DNA of 64,000 nucleotides from Pseudomaricurvus albidus (GCF_018863235.1 NZ_JAHKRS010000001.1:62001-126000); one strand, 5' to 3'; shown: positions 7,932 through 17,171, counted from the stretch's first letter. The notes: generated by a model not told the origin, from the sequence alone. Translations and numbers: made by a program.

Positions 7932-10553
7932 ATGATCATTAATCGAAACTCATTAAAACGTTTGCTCAAAAGTCAAAACATCCCAAGAGCTGGAGTTCAA
8001 TATGTTTTAGATATCTATGACAGCAATACTCCTAGCCGCCGTCCTTCGGGGAACCATATGTCAGTCCACGATACAATTGCATCTCGTAAAATGATGTGGA
8101 CACAAAACTCAGAAAGTCGATCAGCAGAACTACCATTTCTATTGTCATGCGAATTCAGACATGACGTACTTCTGTATTTTTGCCAGCCAACACCAATTAA
8201 AATCAGCTACAGAAATTCAAAAGATAAAAAAGTAACGTATCTTGCCGGTTTAGACTATTTGGTCATCACTAAAAATGCAGTTTTTCTCGTAGAGTGTAAA
8301 AAGCAAGAATGGCTTGAAAGCGAAATCTCGAACAACCCAAAGAAATTCCAAAAGACAACCTCAGGTTACATCTATCCACCGGCTGAAGAAGCTGCATCTG
8401 AACTAGGTATTAAGGTTATCGTTTCTACAGATAGAGATTTTACCACTTCCTTCACTCGTAATTGCCAGTACTTATTAAATTACATAGACGACTTAAAATA
8501 TCACAATGAACATGCAACGAAGGAAATACAGAATTCTATTCGCACCAATGGAAATAGAATGAGATTTTCAGAACTCAGTCGTACATTTACTCAAACCCAG
8601 ATACTTCAGGGAGTATTCCATAAAAAACTATTTGCCGACATCGATTCAGAACTTTTAGTTAATCCTGAATCAGTCTGGATTTATGAGGACATATCCTACT
8701 TTAATGGGATAAAGGATTTGAAGAAAGAGAAGCAGCTGATTCCTATAATTAACATTGAAAGCCTGTCCACTGAGACAGCAATATGGTGGGGAGATAAAGA
8801 GTTTGAAATACTAAATTTAGTAACTACTCCACGCATTCAGCTAAATATTAGAGATGCAAGCAATAGGATCGTCAGCCTTTCTGAATCTAATATTTATGAA
8901 CTTTTAGAAAAACAAGAACTTTATATAAAAAAAACTGTTATCAATGACGAGACCAGGCAGTTACTTTTTCGAAAAAAAGCTTATCAGGTTGAAGAAGCAA
9001 GAAAAAGACTAGCAATGATTCAAGGACATACGTTGCCCACATTCTCATCGAGAACATTGAGTCGCTATAAGAAAAAAATTAAAACTGCTATGGATCCATT
9101 GGTAGCAGTAATGTCGAATAAAGAAAAAAGAGGAAACAGAAACCCAAGACTATCTTCCAGTGTTATAAAATTAATTGATAAATATTTTGAAGAATTACTA
9201 AAACCAGCACCCGCCCCTGTTTATCATGTTTGGAAAAGATTTTGGCATGAGTGTAAAAATAGTGGATATTCACCTTGCAGCTATGAAACTTTTAATAAAC
9301 GATTTAAATCTATTGATAAATACACTAGAACGCTTAAACAGAAAGGATTTAAAGCTGCATACGCTTTAGGGCCAAGACCTAGAGAAATCGATCTAGAATG
9401 GGATTTACCGTGTCACGGTGACTATATATTTGAAATCGTACATGCCGACCACACTCCAATCGAAATCAAACTTAAATCAGCGTTAACCGGACAACCATTA
9501 GATAAAACATTATATCTATCAACTATGTATGACGGCCATAGCCGTGTCGTTTTGGCTGTACATATTTCATTTGAAGCTCCGAGCTATCGATCAACGATGA
9601 TGCTCTTACGTGAATGTTACCGTAGATATAAACGATTCCCAATATTTATGGTTGTTGATCACGGACCTGATTTTCAGAGCTGTTATTTTGATTCAACTAT
9701 GGCCGACCTGGGTATTCATAAGCGCAACCGACCCACTTCTGCATCCCGGCACGGGTCAATAATAGAAAGATGCTTTGGAACAACTGAAACCGAATTCATT
9801 CATCATTTATCAGGTAATAAACAGCTACAAAAACTGGGAAGAGGCTTATCTGGCAGCCACAAACCTGACAAGTTTGTTGAAATAACGCCAGATGAATTCG
9901 AAATGAGATTGAAAGATTATGCCTATTTACAAAGCCCACATACTAATCGCCGAGGAATATCAGAGACTCCACATGAGCGCTGGAAAAGGTCAGCATCTAA
10001 ATTCGATGAATTACCTGGAACCAAAGCACTTTCAGAATATCACGTGTACTTGTCGACACTGGCTGAAGCCGATAGAAAGGGTACAAGGATCTTAAATGAA
10101 AACCAATTGAATTTTCGAGGATGTAATTACCGACTTAGTAGCAATGTTCCAGGCTATGACGGCAAAAAAGCTTCGATACCAGTCAGATACGACCCATATG
10201 ACATAACATATGCTTGGGGGCTCATAAATAATCGTTGGGTTCTTTTTAAAGTCGATGACCCCCTTGTAAGAGAGTGTTTTGACAAAGGTATTCGACTTGC
10301 TCACATGGAAGTAGCTTCTAGACGCTATCGAGACTCTAAAAGAAAAAGGAATTTAGAGAGCAATAGCCAAAGAATCAAGAAGAACTTAACAGAGAAAGAG
10401 TGCTCCGAATTCAATCTTAAAAAATCTTCCATCGGTAACCCTATAATCGATGAGAACCACCTCCTAGACCCACCATCAACCTTCAGTCCTAGTATCAACA
10501 ACATTCATACGCTTCCTATTTCAACCTATTCCAAAGGTGGCCATGATGAATAA
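7932..10553 (+). CDS. tnsAB: TnsA-TnsB fusion transposase of a Tn7-like element
   Basis: The frame opens at 7842, but the ATG at 7932 follows GGAGG at a good distance, giving 873 residues. The N-terminus matches the TnsA endonuclease: Glu66 (SRSAELPF), Asp108 (AGLDYLVI) and Glu121-x-Lys123 (LVECKKQ) form the restriction-enzyme-like catalytic set that cuts the 5' strands. The rest is TnsB, a DDE transposase: Asp near 505 (VHADHTP), Asp near 576 (VVDHGPDF) and Glu near 612 (SIIERCFGTTE), with helix-turn-helix segments before it and a TnsB-like barrel after it. Fusing both nucleases in one chain is known for some Tn7-like and CRISPR-associated transposons. Its stop overlaps the start of tnsC, so the three genes are co-expressed. 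All catalytic residues are present, so it could be active. Confidence 0.9.
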   Translation: MIINRNSLKRLLKSQNIPRAGVQYVLDIYDSNTPSRRPSGNHMSVHDTIASRKMMWTQNSESRSAELPFLLSCEFRHDVLLYFCQPTPIKISYRNSKDKKVTYLAGLDYLVITKNAVFLVECKKQEWLESEISNNPKKFQKTTSGYIYPPAEEAASELGIKVIVSTDRDFTTSFTRNCQYLLNYIDDLKYHNEHATKEIQNSIRTNGNRMRFSELSRTFTQTQILQGVFHKKLFADIDSELLVNPESVWIYEDISYFNGIKDLKKEKQLIPIINIESLSTETAIWWGDKEFEILNLVTTPRIQLNIRDASNRIVSLSESNIYELLEKQELYIKKTVINDETRQLLFRKKAYQVEEARKRLAMIQGHTLPTFSSRTLSRYKKKIKTAMDPLVAVMSNKEKRGNRNPRLSSSVIKLIDKYFEELLKPAPAPVYHVWKRFWHECKNSGYSPCSYETFNKRFKSIDKYTRTLKQKGFKAAYALGPRPREIDLEWDLPCHGDYIFEIVHADHTPIEIKLKSALTGQPLDKTLYLSTMYDGHSRVVLAVHISFEAPSYRSTMMLLRECYRRYKRFPIFMVVDHGPDFQSCYFDSTMADLGIHKRNRPTSASRHGSIIERCFGTTETEFIHHLSGNKQLQKLGRGLSGSHKPDKFVEITPDEFEMRLKDYAYLQSPHTNRRGISETPHERWKRSASKFDELPGTKALSEYHVYLSTLAEADRKGTRILNENQLNFRGCNYRLSSNVPGYDGKKASIPVRYDPYDITYAWGLINNRWVLFKVDDPLVRECFDKGIRLAHMEVASRRYRDSKRKRNLESNSQRIKKNLTEKECSEFNLKKSSIGNPIIDENHLLDPPSTFSPSINNIHTLPISTYSKGGHDE

Positions 10554-11652
10554 GACAACATTAGAAAGACTCGAAAATAATGTTGTAATAGCCCATAAAA
10601 ACTTTAAACAGGTTTATGATAAACTTGAAAGATACTTTCAGCATGGTCGCTCGGATGAAGCTATTTGCGTAATCGCGCCTGCTGGAATGGGCAAGACAAC
10701 TATGGGAGAGCTTCTGATATCAGACTTTCAAAGTAGACAAGATAATGGGTGGATGTCTGATTATGCTCCACCAGTAATGATTGAAATGCCATCGCAATAT
10801 AACAACGACTTCCCATGGAAGGCATTTATAGAAAGCATTCTAGAAAAACTTGGCGATTGCGGCATGCAATCAAAAGTTGACCTGGATGAAAACGAAGAAT
10901 TACGAAGAAAAGGCTTTTTCGCTCAAAAAACAACCAGACTAAGTATTGCGAAACTTGAGAAATTACTTCGTGAAAGAATTAAAGCATTTCGACCGATTGT
11001 TATTGTATTCGACGAAAGTCAGAACATGGTTGAAGGACTCAGTGAATCTAAAAAACGTGAAAATGTAAACAGAATCAAAAATTGGGCTAATACAATGGAA
11101 ACTAAGTTTGTTTTCTTTGGAACCCACGGCGCTAAAGGTTTTTTAAATCTTAATGAACAGCTAGCAAGAAGAGTGGTTCCTATATATTTCCCAAGATATA
11201 AAAAAAACAATCCAGAAGACTGCAAGCACTTCTTCGACTTCTATGTAAACCTCATAGAAAATTTAGAAATACCAATTGATAAAAATGTCCTAGAGGATTT
11301 CGACTTCATATATAACCACACATTAGGATGTCCGGGAATATTATCTTCATGGCTACACAGTAGTATCGCATTCTGCTTAGAAAACAATTTCAGAGAGCTG
11401 GAAAAATCAATTTTAGAAGAGTTTAAATTCTCTTTTGATAGACTTTCTATTATTGAAAGAGAGGTAAAGATTTATGAACTTTATTTCGAGTCTACACAAC
11501 AAGAGTTCTGTCCTAGCCTTGTATGTGTGGATGACATAGGCCAAATGGAACTGATCGAAAACCCTAAAACCAATATACGTCGAGGCAATCGTAAATCAAA
11601 GCCAGGAACTCAAAAACCAAGAAGATACCCAGTACATGATACTCAATGTTGA
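10543..11652 (+). CDS. tnsC: TnsC/TniB-like AAA ATPase, transposition regulator
   Basis: A AAA+ ATPase of about 369 residues. Walker A is visible as APAGMGKTT near residue 50 and Walker B as IVIVFDESQNM near residue 165; a sensor-like segment follows (FVFFGTHGAKGF). TnsC polymerises on target DNA with ATP and links the target selector (TniQ/TnsD) to the transposase. The frame also has a GTG at 10537, but the ATG at 10543 follows AAGGTGG and is preferred. It overlaps the end of tnsAB by 11 bases and the start of tniQ by 17 bases, implying translational coupling. The tail is basic (RRGNRKSKPGTQKPRR), perhaps for DNA contact. Confidence 0.88.
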   Translation: MMNKTTLERLENNVVIAHKNFKQVYDKLERYFQHGRSDEAICVIAPAGMGKTTMGELLISDFQSRQDNGWMSDYAPPVMIEMPSQYNNDFPWKAFIESILEKLGDCGMQSKVDLDENEELRRKGFFAQKTTRLSIAKLEKLLRERIKAFRPIVIVFDESQNMVEGLSESKKRENVNRIKNWANTMETKFVFFGTHGAKGFLNLNEQLARRVVPIYFPRYKKNNPEDCKHFFDFYVNLIENLEIPIDKNVLEDFDFIYNHTLGCPGILSSWLHSSIAFCLENNFRELEKSILEEFKFSFDRLSIIEREVKIYELYFESTQQEFCPSLVCVDDIGQMELIENPKTNIRRGNRKSKPGTQKPRRYPVHDTQC

Positions 11653-13024
11653 TCTTGTCCCAAAACTTGCAACTGTGGATATTGAGATAAACGAATCTCA
11701 ATATCCTTTTTTCTTACCGTTGATACCTTATGGGAATTATACAGGCGATGTAGAATGCATGAGTTCATATCTCTGCCGACAAGCTGAAGAGTGTATGATG
11801 CTATCTCACCCTTACTCTCGTAAACTAATAGAAAAGTATGTCTTACCTTCACATGCAGCCAAAACAAATAAACTTGCTTCTATGGGGTATCATGCGTGCA
11901 ATGGATTTGGAGTTATGGCTGGTCGGTACATCGAAGCAATTACTACAGCAACAAATAACTCTATTGACGGAAGATATCTGACAGTGAAACCTCTTGAATA
12001 CTTGAGTTCTAAATGCTCAAGAGGATTCCTATTGGATCACATTTCATGGTGTAACGAGTGTTGGAAAGAAGATGTAGCTTCTGGAAGAACACCTTACACA
12101 CGCTTGTATTGGCTGTTTAGCCTGTCGAAAGTATGCACTTTACATCACAGCAGACTCAAGAAATCGTGCTCACGCTGTGGAGCGCTAAAACCTGTTTACG
12201 CCCCTTTTCCGCGTCAATGGATCTGTGACAGCTGCGGGCACTCTCTTATTGAAGAGACTCCAGAGAAAGGTTCGACAGAAGCATCTCCAAAGGATCTATG
12301 GTTAACACACTCTATTTACAAATTGATAGAGAGAGTGTGGAGTGAAAAGACGCTCTTAAACAGCAATCAAGCCAAAATCAGCATACTCCGACTGCTTGAA
12401 AGCTTTTCTATGACTTTACAAACATTTTGTGAGAGATTGAATATAAATCCAATAACAATATCAAGATTTGTCGATGGTGGTGGACGGCCTTACTTCCCTA
12501 CACTTATAGATATTTGCTATAAATTAGACATTCCTTTGGACAACTTCTTGTTTGATAGTGACAATTTAACTGCACCTGAAAATTGGCGAAGCTCTCCCTG
12601 CCCTCACTTTTATAAATCTCCAAAAATCACAGAGTTTCGAAAGAAAAAAATTAAAGAGTCTCTTAATAATGTACTAACAGAAAATCCCTATCCACCTATA
12701 AATGTTAGCAGTTTATCGTGCCTTCATCATATCAGCTACAACCAGCTAAATTATCACTTCCCAGAAGAGTATCGGATGTTAAGAGAACGTTATACAGCAT
12801 GGGAAATAGAGCAAAGAGAACATAGGCGCTCCGAACGTTTAGATAATTTAACCAGAAGTGTTCTCAGCTTGGTAAAAAAGGATACTTACCCAAGCGACAG
12901 GAAGCTAAGAGATCTGAAGCTAGTTCCTGCCAGTGACCTTAGACGCGACGATGTAAAATCATTATTGAGATCACTCCAGAAGAAATATGCTAATTTAGAG
13001 CAGTCTAATCGTAACTGTTTTTAA
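11636..13024 (+). CDS. tniQ: TniQ/TnsD-family target-selection protein
   Basis: A 462-residue protein with the TniQ layout. There is an N-terminal segment (PFFLPLIPYGNYTGDVECMS), a helical stretch, then zinc-ribbon motifs with paired cysteines (WCNECWKED, then CTLHH, SCSRCGA and ICDSCGH). A C-terminal half with helix-turn-helix-like segments probably recognises DNA. TniQ and TnsD proteins choose the insertion site. TnsD-type members bind a specific chromosomal sequence; short TniQ proteins work with a CRISPR complex or other factor. This one is of intermediate-to-long length and no CRISPR genes are visible, so sequence-specific TnsD-like targeting is more likely. Its attachment site is not identified. 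Confidence 0.85.
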   Translation: MILNVDLVPKLATVDIEINESQYPFFLPLIPYGNYTGDVECMSSYLCRQAEECMMLSHPYSRKLIEKYVLPSHAAKTNKLASMGYHACNGFGVMAGRYIEAITTATNNSIDGRYLTVKPLEYLSSKCSRGFLLDHISWCNECWKEDVASGRTPYTRLYWLFSLSKVCTLHHSRLKKSCSRCGALKPVYAPFPRQWICDSCGHSLIEETPEKGSTEASPKDLWLTHSIYKLIERVWSEKTLLNSNQAKISILRLLESFSMTLQTFCERLNINPITISRFVDGGGRPYFPTLIDICYKLDIPLDNFLFDSDNLTAPENWRSSPCPHFYKSPKITEFRKKKIKESLNNVLTENPYPPINVSSLSCLHHISYNQLNYHFPEEYRMLRERYTAWEIEQREHRRSERLDNLTRSVLSLVKKDTYPSDRKLRDLKLVPASDLRRDDVKSLLRSLQKKYANLEQSNRNCF

Positions 13025-13424
13025 AAAATACAGATAGCCTCAACAAGTTATCAAAAATTATTTTTATAAATTAATGACAGAACCTCGCCGAAAGTTAGGA
13101 TTATTATCTTAATCATTTCCTCTAGGGCTACAAAATATTATCGTCTCTAAAACTTTATAATTTGAGCTGTTATGCATAAATATCTCGGTTGATATTTTTT
13201 TGATAATTTCAGTTTAGGGGAAACTGACACTTCCAATATCTCTTTCGTGTCGATCATTCTGACTGCCCGATTTCAGTGCTCTACTAAACATTCGTAGTGC
13301 TCTTTCGGTGCCTTTCCCGATATAATCAGCGAGCCTCCTGAGGATGCTCTGAAGAACATTAAACAGTTGCCTTTGTGCCATTAACGGACGGTGGGACGCC
13401 CAATATAGTGTGTCTACAACTAGC
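13025..13424. other. Non-coding stretch after tniQ with a hairpin
   Basis: The first 170 bases are very AT-rich. A perfect hairpin CAGTTT-AGGGG-AAACTG occurs at 13210-13226 and is directly followed by ACA at 13227-13229. This could be a terminator-like structure or the outer edge of the transposon, but no matching TGTCAGTTTCC end was found on the left. From 13230 on, composition becomes GC-richer and a short minus-strand frame to 13477 looks like a remnant I cannot assign. Confidence 0.35.
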
Positions 13425-13446
13425 GGGTAACTCGGACAGCTAACGC

Positions 13447-13960
13447 CTTTAGTAGAAGTGCTCGGGACTTTGCCCATTTTGGCGAAGCCACAAAGCCCAA
13501 ACTGTCATCCATTAAACCCGAACAGCTCAGAGATATCAGTGACTTACTGGCTGTTCGTAACCAGTGCCTCGATATGAGCACCATGCAAAAACCGTCTGAA
13601 GCGCATGCCAAAAACGTTCACAAACCCATTCAAACTATCCTGAACACCATCAAAAAAGAAATCGATGGAATCGACCGGAAACTCGAAAAACTCATTAACA
13701 GTATCGCCGAGTGGCGTCAGAAGCGCGACCTGCTCTTAAGTGCCAAGGGTGTTGGGAACGTCCTAGCCTACATACTGATGAGTGAGCTGCCAAAACTCGT
13801 CACTCTCCGCCGAAAACAGATCGCAGCCCTTGTCGGAGTGACTTCAATGAACCGAGACAGTGGTGTATTCGAAGGCAAGCGATACATTTGTGGCGGGCGG
13901 CACAAAATCCGATCTGTTCTGTTTGTATCAATAATCTCAGCGATTCACTGGTCAGAGTGA
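13447..13960 (+). pseudogene. IS110/IS1111-family transposase remnant, N-terminus missing
   Basis: The frame is open from 13447 through an internal ATG at 13574 to a stop at 13960. It covers the end of the RuvC-like part (SARDFAHFGEATKPKLS, then LRDISDLLAVRNQ), the coiled linker (HKPIQTILNTIKKEIDGIDR) and the Transposase_20 part (LLLSAKGVGNVLAYILMSEL, GVTSMNRDSG, GGRHKIRSVLF). The first roughly 100 residues with the first DEDD acidic residues are gone, so it is inactive. Its left edge abuts a copy of a sequence that is also the edge of the attC site at 15845. This is notable because IS1111-attC elements insert into attC sites. Confidence 0.75.
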
Positions 13961-14138
13961 ATACCTGTTTCCGAGTGATATTGATCCGCATAAGCACACC
14001 AATGCCTCTACAGCCAATGGCGCATTAAAGCGTATGGGCTTTCATGGACGATTGACGGCGCATGGCATGCTTCGTTGGCATCACTCAAAAGTCCTTAAAG
14101 ATAGAGCCCGTGTTAATCATATTGCTAGGATTAATTAG
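13946..14138 (+). pseudogene. P4-type integrase C-terminal fragment
   Basis: Immediately after the IS remnant, in another frame, the translation reads QSEYLFPSDIDPHKH, then ANGALKRMGFHGRLTAHGM. This is the C-terminal catalytic part of P4/CP4-type tyrosine recombinases, where the conserved HGxR motif follows. The HG is present, but a frame change right after it removes the arginine and tyrosine. It marks an earlier genomic island or prophage at this place. Confidence 0.6.
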
Positions 14139-14781
14139 TTTTCGATACCATAAGCTAGCAACAGTTTACCGTACTCGCTTAGATTGAAAATTGTTCCAGA
14201 TCGAATTGGTGTTTCACTCATATCACCTCCATCAATACCACCGGATGTTAAGACACCTGCTGCCATTAACGATTCAGCAATTGGTCGAAGGTCATCCGTT
14301 TGAGGTCCATCTTCGAATCGAGGTAAAAGCAATAAGTCTTGAAGGTAACAGTTATTAACAATTGCGCACGACCTAAATATTTTTTCAGCGGAACTTGGTT
14401 TTTAACTGCTGCAACAAAGAGCCTTCCAATATTTTTTGGCTTTTCAGTGTCATCAGTTCTATCAAGAAGTAGAGCTATTGTTTCGCCAAGTCGAAGTAAA
14501 TCTTCTTCAGATTCAAACTGGTTAGTGAAACCAGCTCTTTCTTCAGCTGTTGTTGCCGCCACTTCATTGATAAATCTAGCAATCTTTCTTAAGAAAAGTG
14601 TATTTCGTATGTCTCTCCCAGCTTTCAGTGCTCCATAAATAGAACTGAGAACTGGAATTTCTTTTAAGACCCCATCCGCAAGCTGCGAGTCAATAATTCC
14701 CTCACTTGCTTCTACCACCACATCCGCTAGGGACTCAGGCAAAGGAGCGCTTGTATTTATCGAAGAGTTAGTTTTTTTCAT
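14135..14781 (-). pseudogene. AbiTii partner protein of unknown function, frameshifted
   Basis: The first frame (14781 down to 14266) gives 171 residues with an N-terminal region like small membrane or effector partners (VLKEIPVLSSIYGALKAGRD, then FLRKIARFINEVAATTAEER). Near 14360, after LGRAQLL, homologous-looking sequence continues in the next frame as NNCYLQDLLLLPRFEDGPQT and runs to a stop at 14135. One lost base explains it, so the intact gene would encode about 214 residues. It starts 34 bases after the AbiTii gene on the same strand, forming a two-gene unit. Either the gene is recently broken or the base was misread. I do not recognise a named family. Confidence 0.55.
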
Positions 14782-14815
14782 AAAACTCTAGCCCCCGCAT
14801 TTTCGGCTGGCTTTG

Positions 14816-15709
14816 TTAAGGCACCAGTGCAGCCAGTGCTGGCAGGTAGGGAGCAACTAGCGGCCCCAAAACCTGCATGTGATCAGCTAGAGCAGACATG
14901 AAGTTTTGATATTTAGATTTGAAGCTATCAGCTCCATAGCACTCCTGCATTTCAATGACACTACTTTTTGCCGCATCGTATGCTGGTTCACCGCGCACAG
15001 ACTCCAGCGCCTCAATTAATTGGGAAAATACTTCAGGAGTAGTATCATTGTTAATTGCATGCTGCTCAAAGTCTCTGCTACCTGTTGCTACATTTTGAAC
15101 GTTACCAGAAATGTAGGTATTGAATATTTGATGAACTTTATCCTGCGGCACCGGATTAGAATTGACAGGAGCTTCGCCTGCATCAGGTGATTCTGCTTCA
15201 ATTTCAAGGACGAAATTTAATATTCTATTTCTCACGGCATCTAGAGCAGCGACAATTCCAGTAACAGGTATAACTTTCCAAGCCTGCATGCAATTCATGC
15301 CTTCATATATATCTTGCCCTACATATGCTACCAAATCAGGGTTCCAAGGCTCTTGCAATGTGCCGCCACTCGCATCATTTACCAAGCTTTCCATTGATGC
15401 CACCCCTTGATTAAGATAAGAGTGAGTCAAGTTCTTCCGAAGCTTTTCATTTATACACATTAATGGGATATCGGCATTCCTCAAACCTGACTGGAAGGGG
15501 CCAGAAAAGTGCCCTTTTGAGTTTACTGTAAGTACTCGGTAATCAGGCAGATCATCAATGTCATCATAGCCACTCAATTCACATTCAACCCACTGTTTAA
15601 ATTCTGGGTTTCCCAAACGAGCGGCTAGTACTTTACATTTTCTTAGTAGGACCGCCAGTTCAGTTCTTGAATCTATCGCGGTATCCTGTATTTCTCTCAA
15701 TAGTGACAT
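14816..15709 (-). CDS. AbiTii-domain protein (putative abortive infection)
   Basis: A 297-residue protein. Residues about 1-80 match the AbiTii domain, with the typical LLRKCKVLAARLGNPEFKQW, then ELSGYDDIDDLPDYRVL. The middle contains IFNTYISGNVQNVATGSRDF, often seen in this family just before a helical region, and the C-terminus is helical and ends in a hydrophobic APYLPALAALVP tail. AbiTii proteins are associated with phage abortive infection; their biochemistry is not settled. It heads a two-gene unit with the frameshifted gene 34 bases downstream, and it follows an attC site, as a cassette-borne gene would. Confidence 0.75.
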   Translation of the reverse strand: MSLLREIQDTAIDSRTELAVLLRKCKVLAARLGNPEFKQWVECELSGYDDIDDLPDYRVLTVNSKGHFSGPFQSGLRNADIPLMCINEKLRKNLTHSYLNQGVASMESLVNDASGGTLQEPWNPDLVAYVGQDIYEGMNCMQAWKVIPVTGIVAALDAVRNRILNFVLEIEAESPDAGEAPVNSNPVPQDKVHQIFNTYISGNVQNVATGSRDFEQHAINNDTTPEVFSQLIEALESVRGEPAYDAAKSSVIEMQECYGADSFKSKYQNFMSALADHMQVLGPLVAPYLPALAALVP

Positions 15710-15844
15710 TCGATATTCCTTTAAATTCTCAGGTACGCTAACGCCCTAACATTAGTAATGTCCGGCAAGAGTCTCTTAGCGATAAATCAACTTTGTGCCT
15801 AGAACGGACAGTCAATTATCTCCAACTCATGGGTAACTCGGGAC

Positions 15845-15924
15845 AGCTAACGCAGTGTTAATCGGCGCGGGCTGTTTGTGCGTCCCACTGAGCGACAGCG
15901 AACGAATTTAACACCTTGTTAGCT
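15845..15924 (-). other. Integron-type attC recombination site
   Basis: Read on the minus strand, the site starts with GCTAACAAGGTGTTAAA, directly after the stop codon of the BRCT gene, and ends with TTAACACTGCGTTAGCT. The outer pair GCTAAC/GTTAGC and inner pair GTGTTAA/TTAACAC are separated by short unpaired spacers and enclose about 45 bases of imperfect palindrome. That is the fold-back layout (R''-L''-L'-R') that integron integrases recognise. The BRCT gene would be the cassette that owns this site. No integron integrase is present in the window. Confidence 0.7.
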
Positions 15925-16404
15925 TTATTGCTCAGGTATTTCACCTGTCGTTAAGAGTTCTAAAAACTGATGTTCAGTAAGAGCAACAACACCCTGCTTT
16001 CGTGCATTTTCAATTTTCGCGGGACCAGCATTATAGCCACAACATAGAAAATCGAGATTTTTGGTTACATTGACACGTATAAACATTCCGCGCTCTTCAG
16101 CCAGGTTGGTCAATTTAACTTTTTCATCTTTCTTGAAACCTGTGAAACAAATCTCAGGTTTTGACAAACGGTTGAGAAACCTAGAAGTTGCCTCTTCGTT
16201 TATATCGGAGTTTTCTAGGTGATACTGACGCCGCTCTTCTGGGTTTTCATTGCCAGACAGCATCTCAAGAACCCTATCTTTTCGATAAGTCTTAAGTTTG
16301 TTTTCAGAAACCGAAATACCTTGATAGTGGTCATCTGATATTGAGACGTTTTCTATGTTTTGAATGGATATCTCATTCTTGGCGTTTCGATATATAAATT
16401 GCAT
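15925..16404 (-). CDS. BRCT-domain protein, gene-cassette-borne
   Basis: A 159-residue protein. The C-terminal 75 residues form a BRCT domain: EICFTGFKKDEKVKLTNLAE, then NVTKNLDFLCCGYNAGPAKI and ARKQGVVALTEHQFLELL, as in the end of NAD-dependent DNA ligase and in stand-alone bacterial BRCT proteins. The N-terminal part is charged and looks like a compact domain of unknown function (it contains YRKDRVLEMLSGNENPEE). BRCT domains bind phosphopeptides or DNA ends. The stop codon touches an attC site, so this is probably a mobile cassette gene. Its role in the host is unknown. Confidence 0.7.
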   Translation of the reverse strand: MQFIYRNAKNEISIQNIENVSISDDHYQGISVSENKLKTYRKDRVLEMLSGNENPEERRQYHLENSDINEEATSRFLNRLSKPEICFTGFKKDEKVKLTNLAEERGMFIRVNVTKNLDFLCCGYNAGPAKIENARKQGVVALTEHQFLELLTTGEIPEQ

Positions 16405-16504
16405 GAGTCTTCCCTACTTGATTAAAGCTGACGGTGATCGTCATCGAGTCCGGTGGAGGCCACGTTTTTTGTGGCCGGAACGTGTTTGAGCGGCTTGATA
16501 CATG

Positions 16505-17062
16505 TTACTCGCTTATCACACGATACCTAAAAGGAGCTGGGACCCAATTTTTTCCATAATCATCATTTTCTTCTAAGGCTCCACAACAATTTCTATATTT
16601 ATCATCGACATACTCTGTCCAAAGCAAGTTGCCAATCTCTTCACTCGGCACTAAAAACAAGAACTCTTCCGGAGTTACATCAATTTCTTTCTTGTTGATT
16701 CTCCATTCTCGCTCCCAACTAAAATCGATATGCGGAGGTTCGAAGCTTACGTGTCTCCACTTCAAGGATTCAGGCAGCAAGTGATACTCATTTTCTGGCT
16801 GATAGATTACAGGCCTTCCACCGTTTTTAAAAACCCACTCTTTACTGACCATGACACCATATTTTCTATATCGATGTTTTTGCTTATGGAACTCGATATA
16901 TGGTGATTCGGTAAAACAGACACAGTCAAAAGAGCCTTTCACAAATCCATTAGCGCCCAGAATTTTTCTTTGAGAGATAATGCTACATATTCGATCAACG
17001 GCTTCATCATCTGATGATGCTTTTATCCAGTGACATAAATTCTCAGTAATATCTAGCCGCAT
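16505..17062 (-). CDS. AbiGi-like putative abortive infection protein
   Basis: A 185-residue protein. The segments GFVKGSFDCVCFTESPY, YGVMVSKEWVFKNGGRPVIY and FSWEREWRINKKEID match the pattern of the AbiGi/DUF2971-like family, whose members turn up in phage-resistance loci. It reads toward the BRCT gene on the same strand, 100 bases away. The gap contains a GC-rich inverted repeat (CGGCCAC...GTGGCC near 16453-16475) that might be a decayed cassette site. It would be an antiphage cassette together with AbiTii, but this is inference from family and context. Confidence 0.6.
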   Translation of the reverse strand: MRLDITENLCHWIKASSDDEAVDRICSIISQRKILGANGFVKGSFDCVCFTESPYIEFHKQKHRYRKYGVMVSKEWVFKNGGRPVIYQPENEYHLLPESLKWRHVSFEPPHIDFSWEREWRINKKEIDVTPEEFLFLVPSEEIGNLLWTEYVDDKYRNCCGALEENDDYGKNWVPAPFRYRVISE

Positions 17063-17171
17063 AATTTACATGTAACGAAACTGAAGAAATACGCTTTCCG
17101 ATGATCGCTTACCCACAGCCCGTTCCTTTTAATTTTGATGATCACTATTCAACCACAACCACTTAACAGAA

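Noticed and set aside
13210-13229. Transposon end (TGTCAGTTTCC... on the minus strand) right after tniQ
   Set aside because: No inverted partner found; the only similar sequence (near 7196) is a weak match inside the control region of the Xre gene. Kept only as a hairpin note.
15720-15775. A second attC site upstream of the AbiTii gene (CGCTAA...TTAGCG)
   Set aside because: The outer pair is present but no inner L''/L' pair can be found, so the evidence is too weak for a call.
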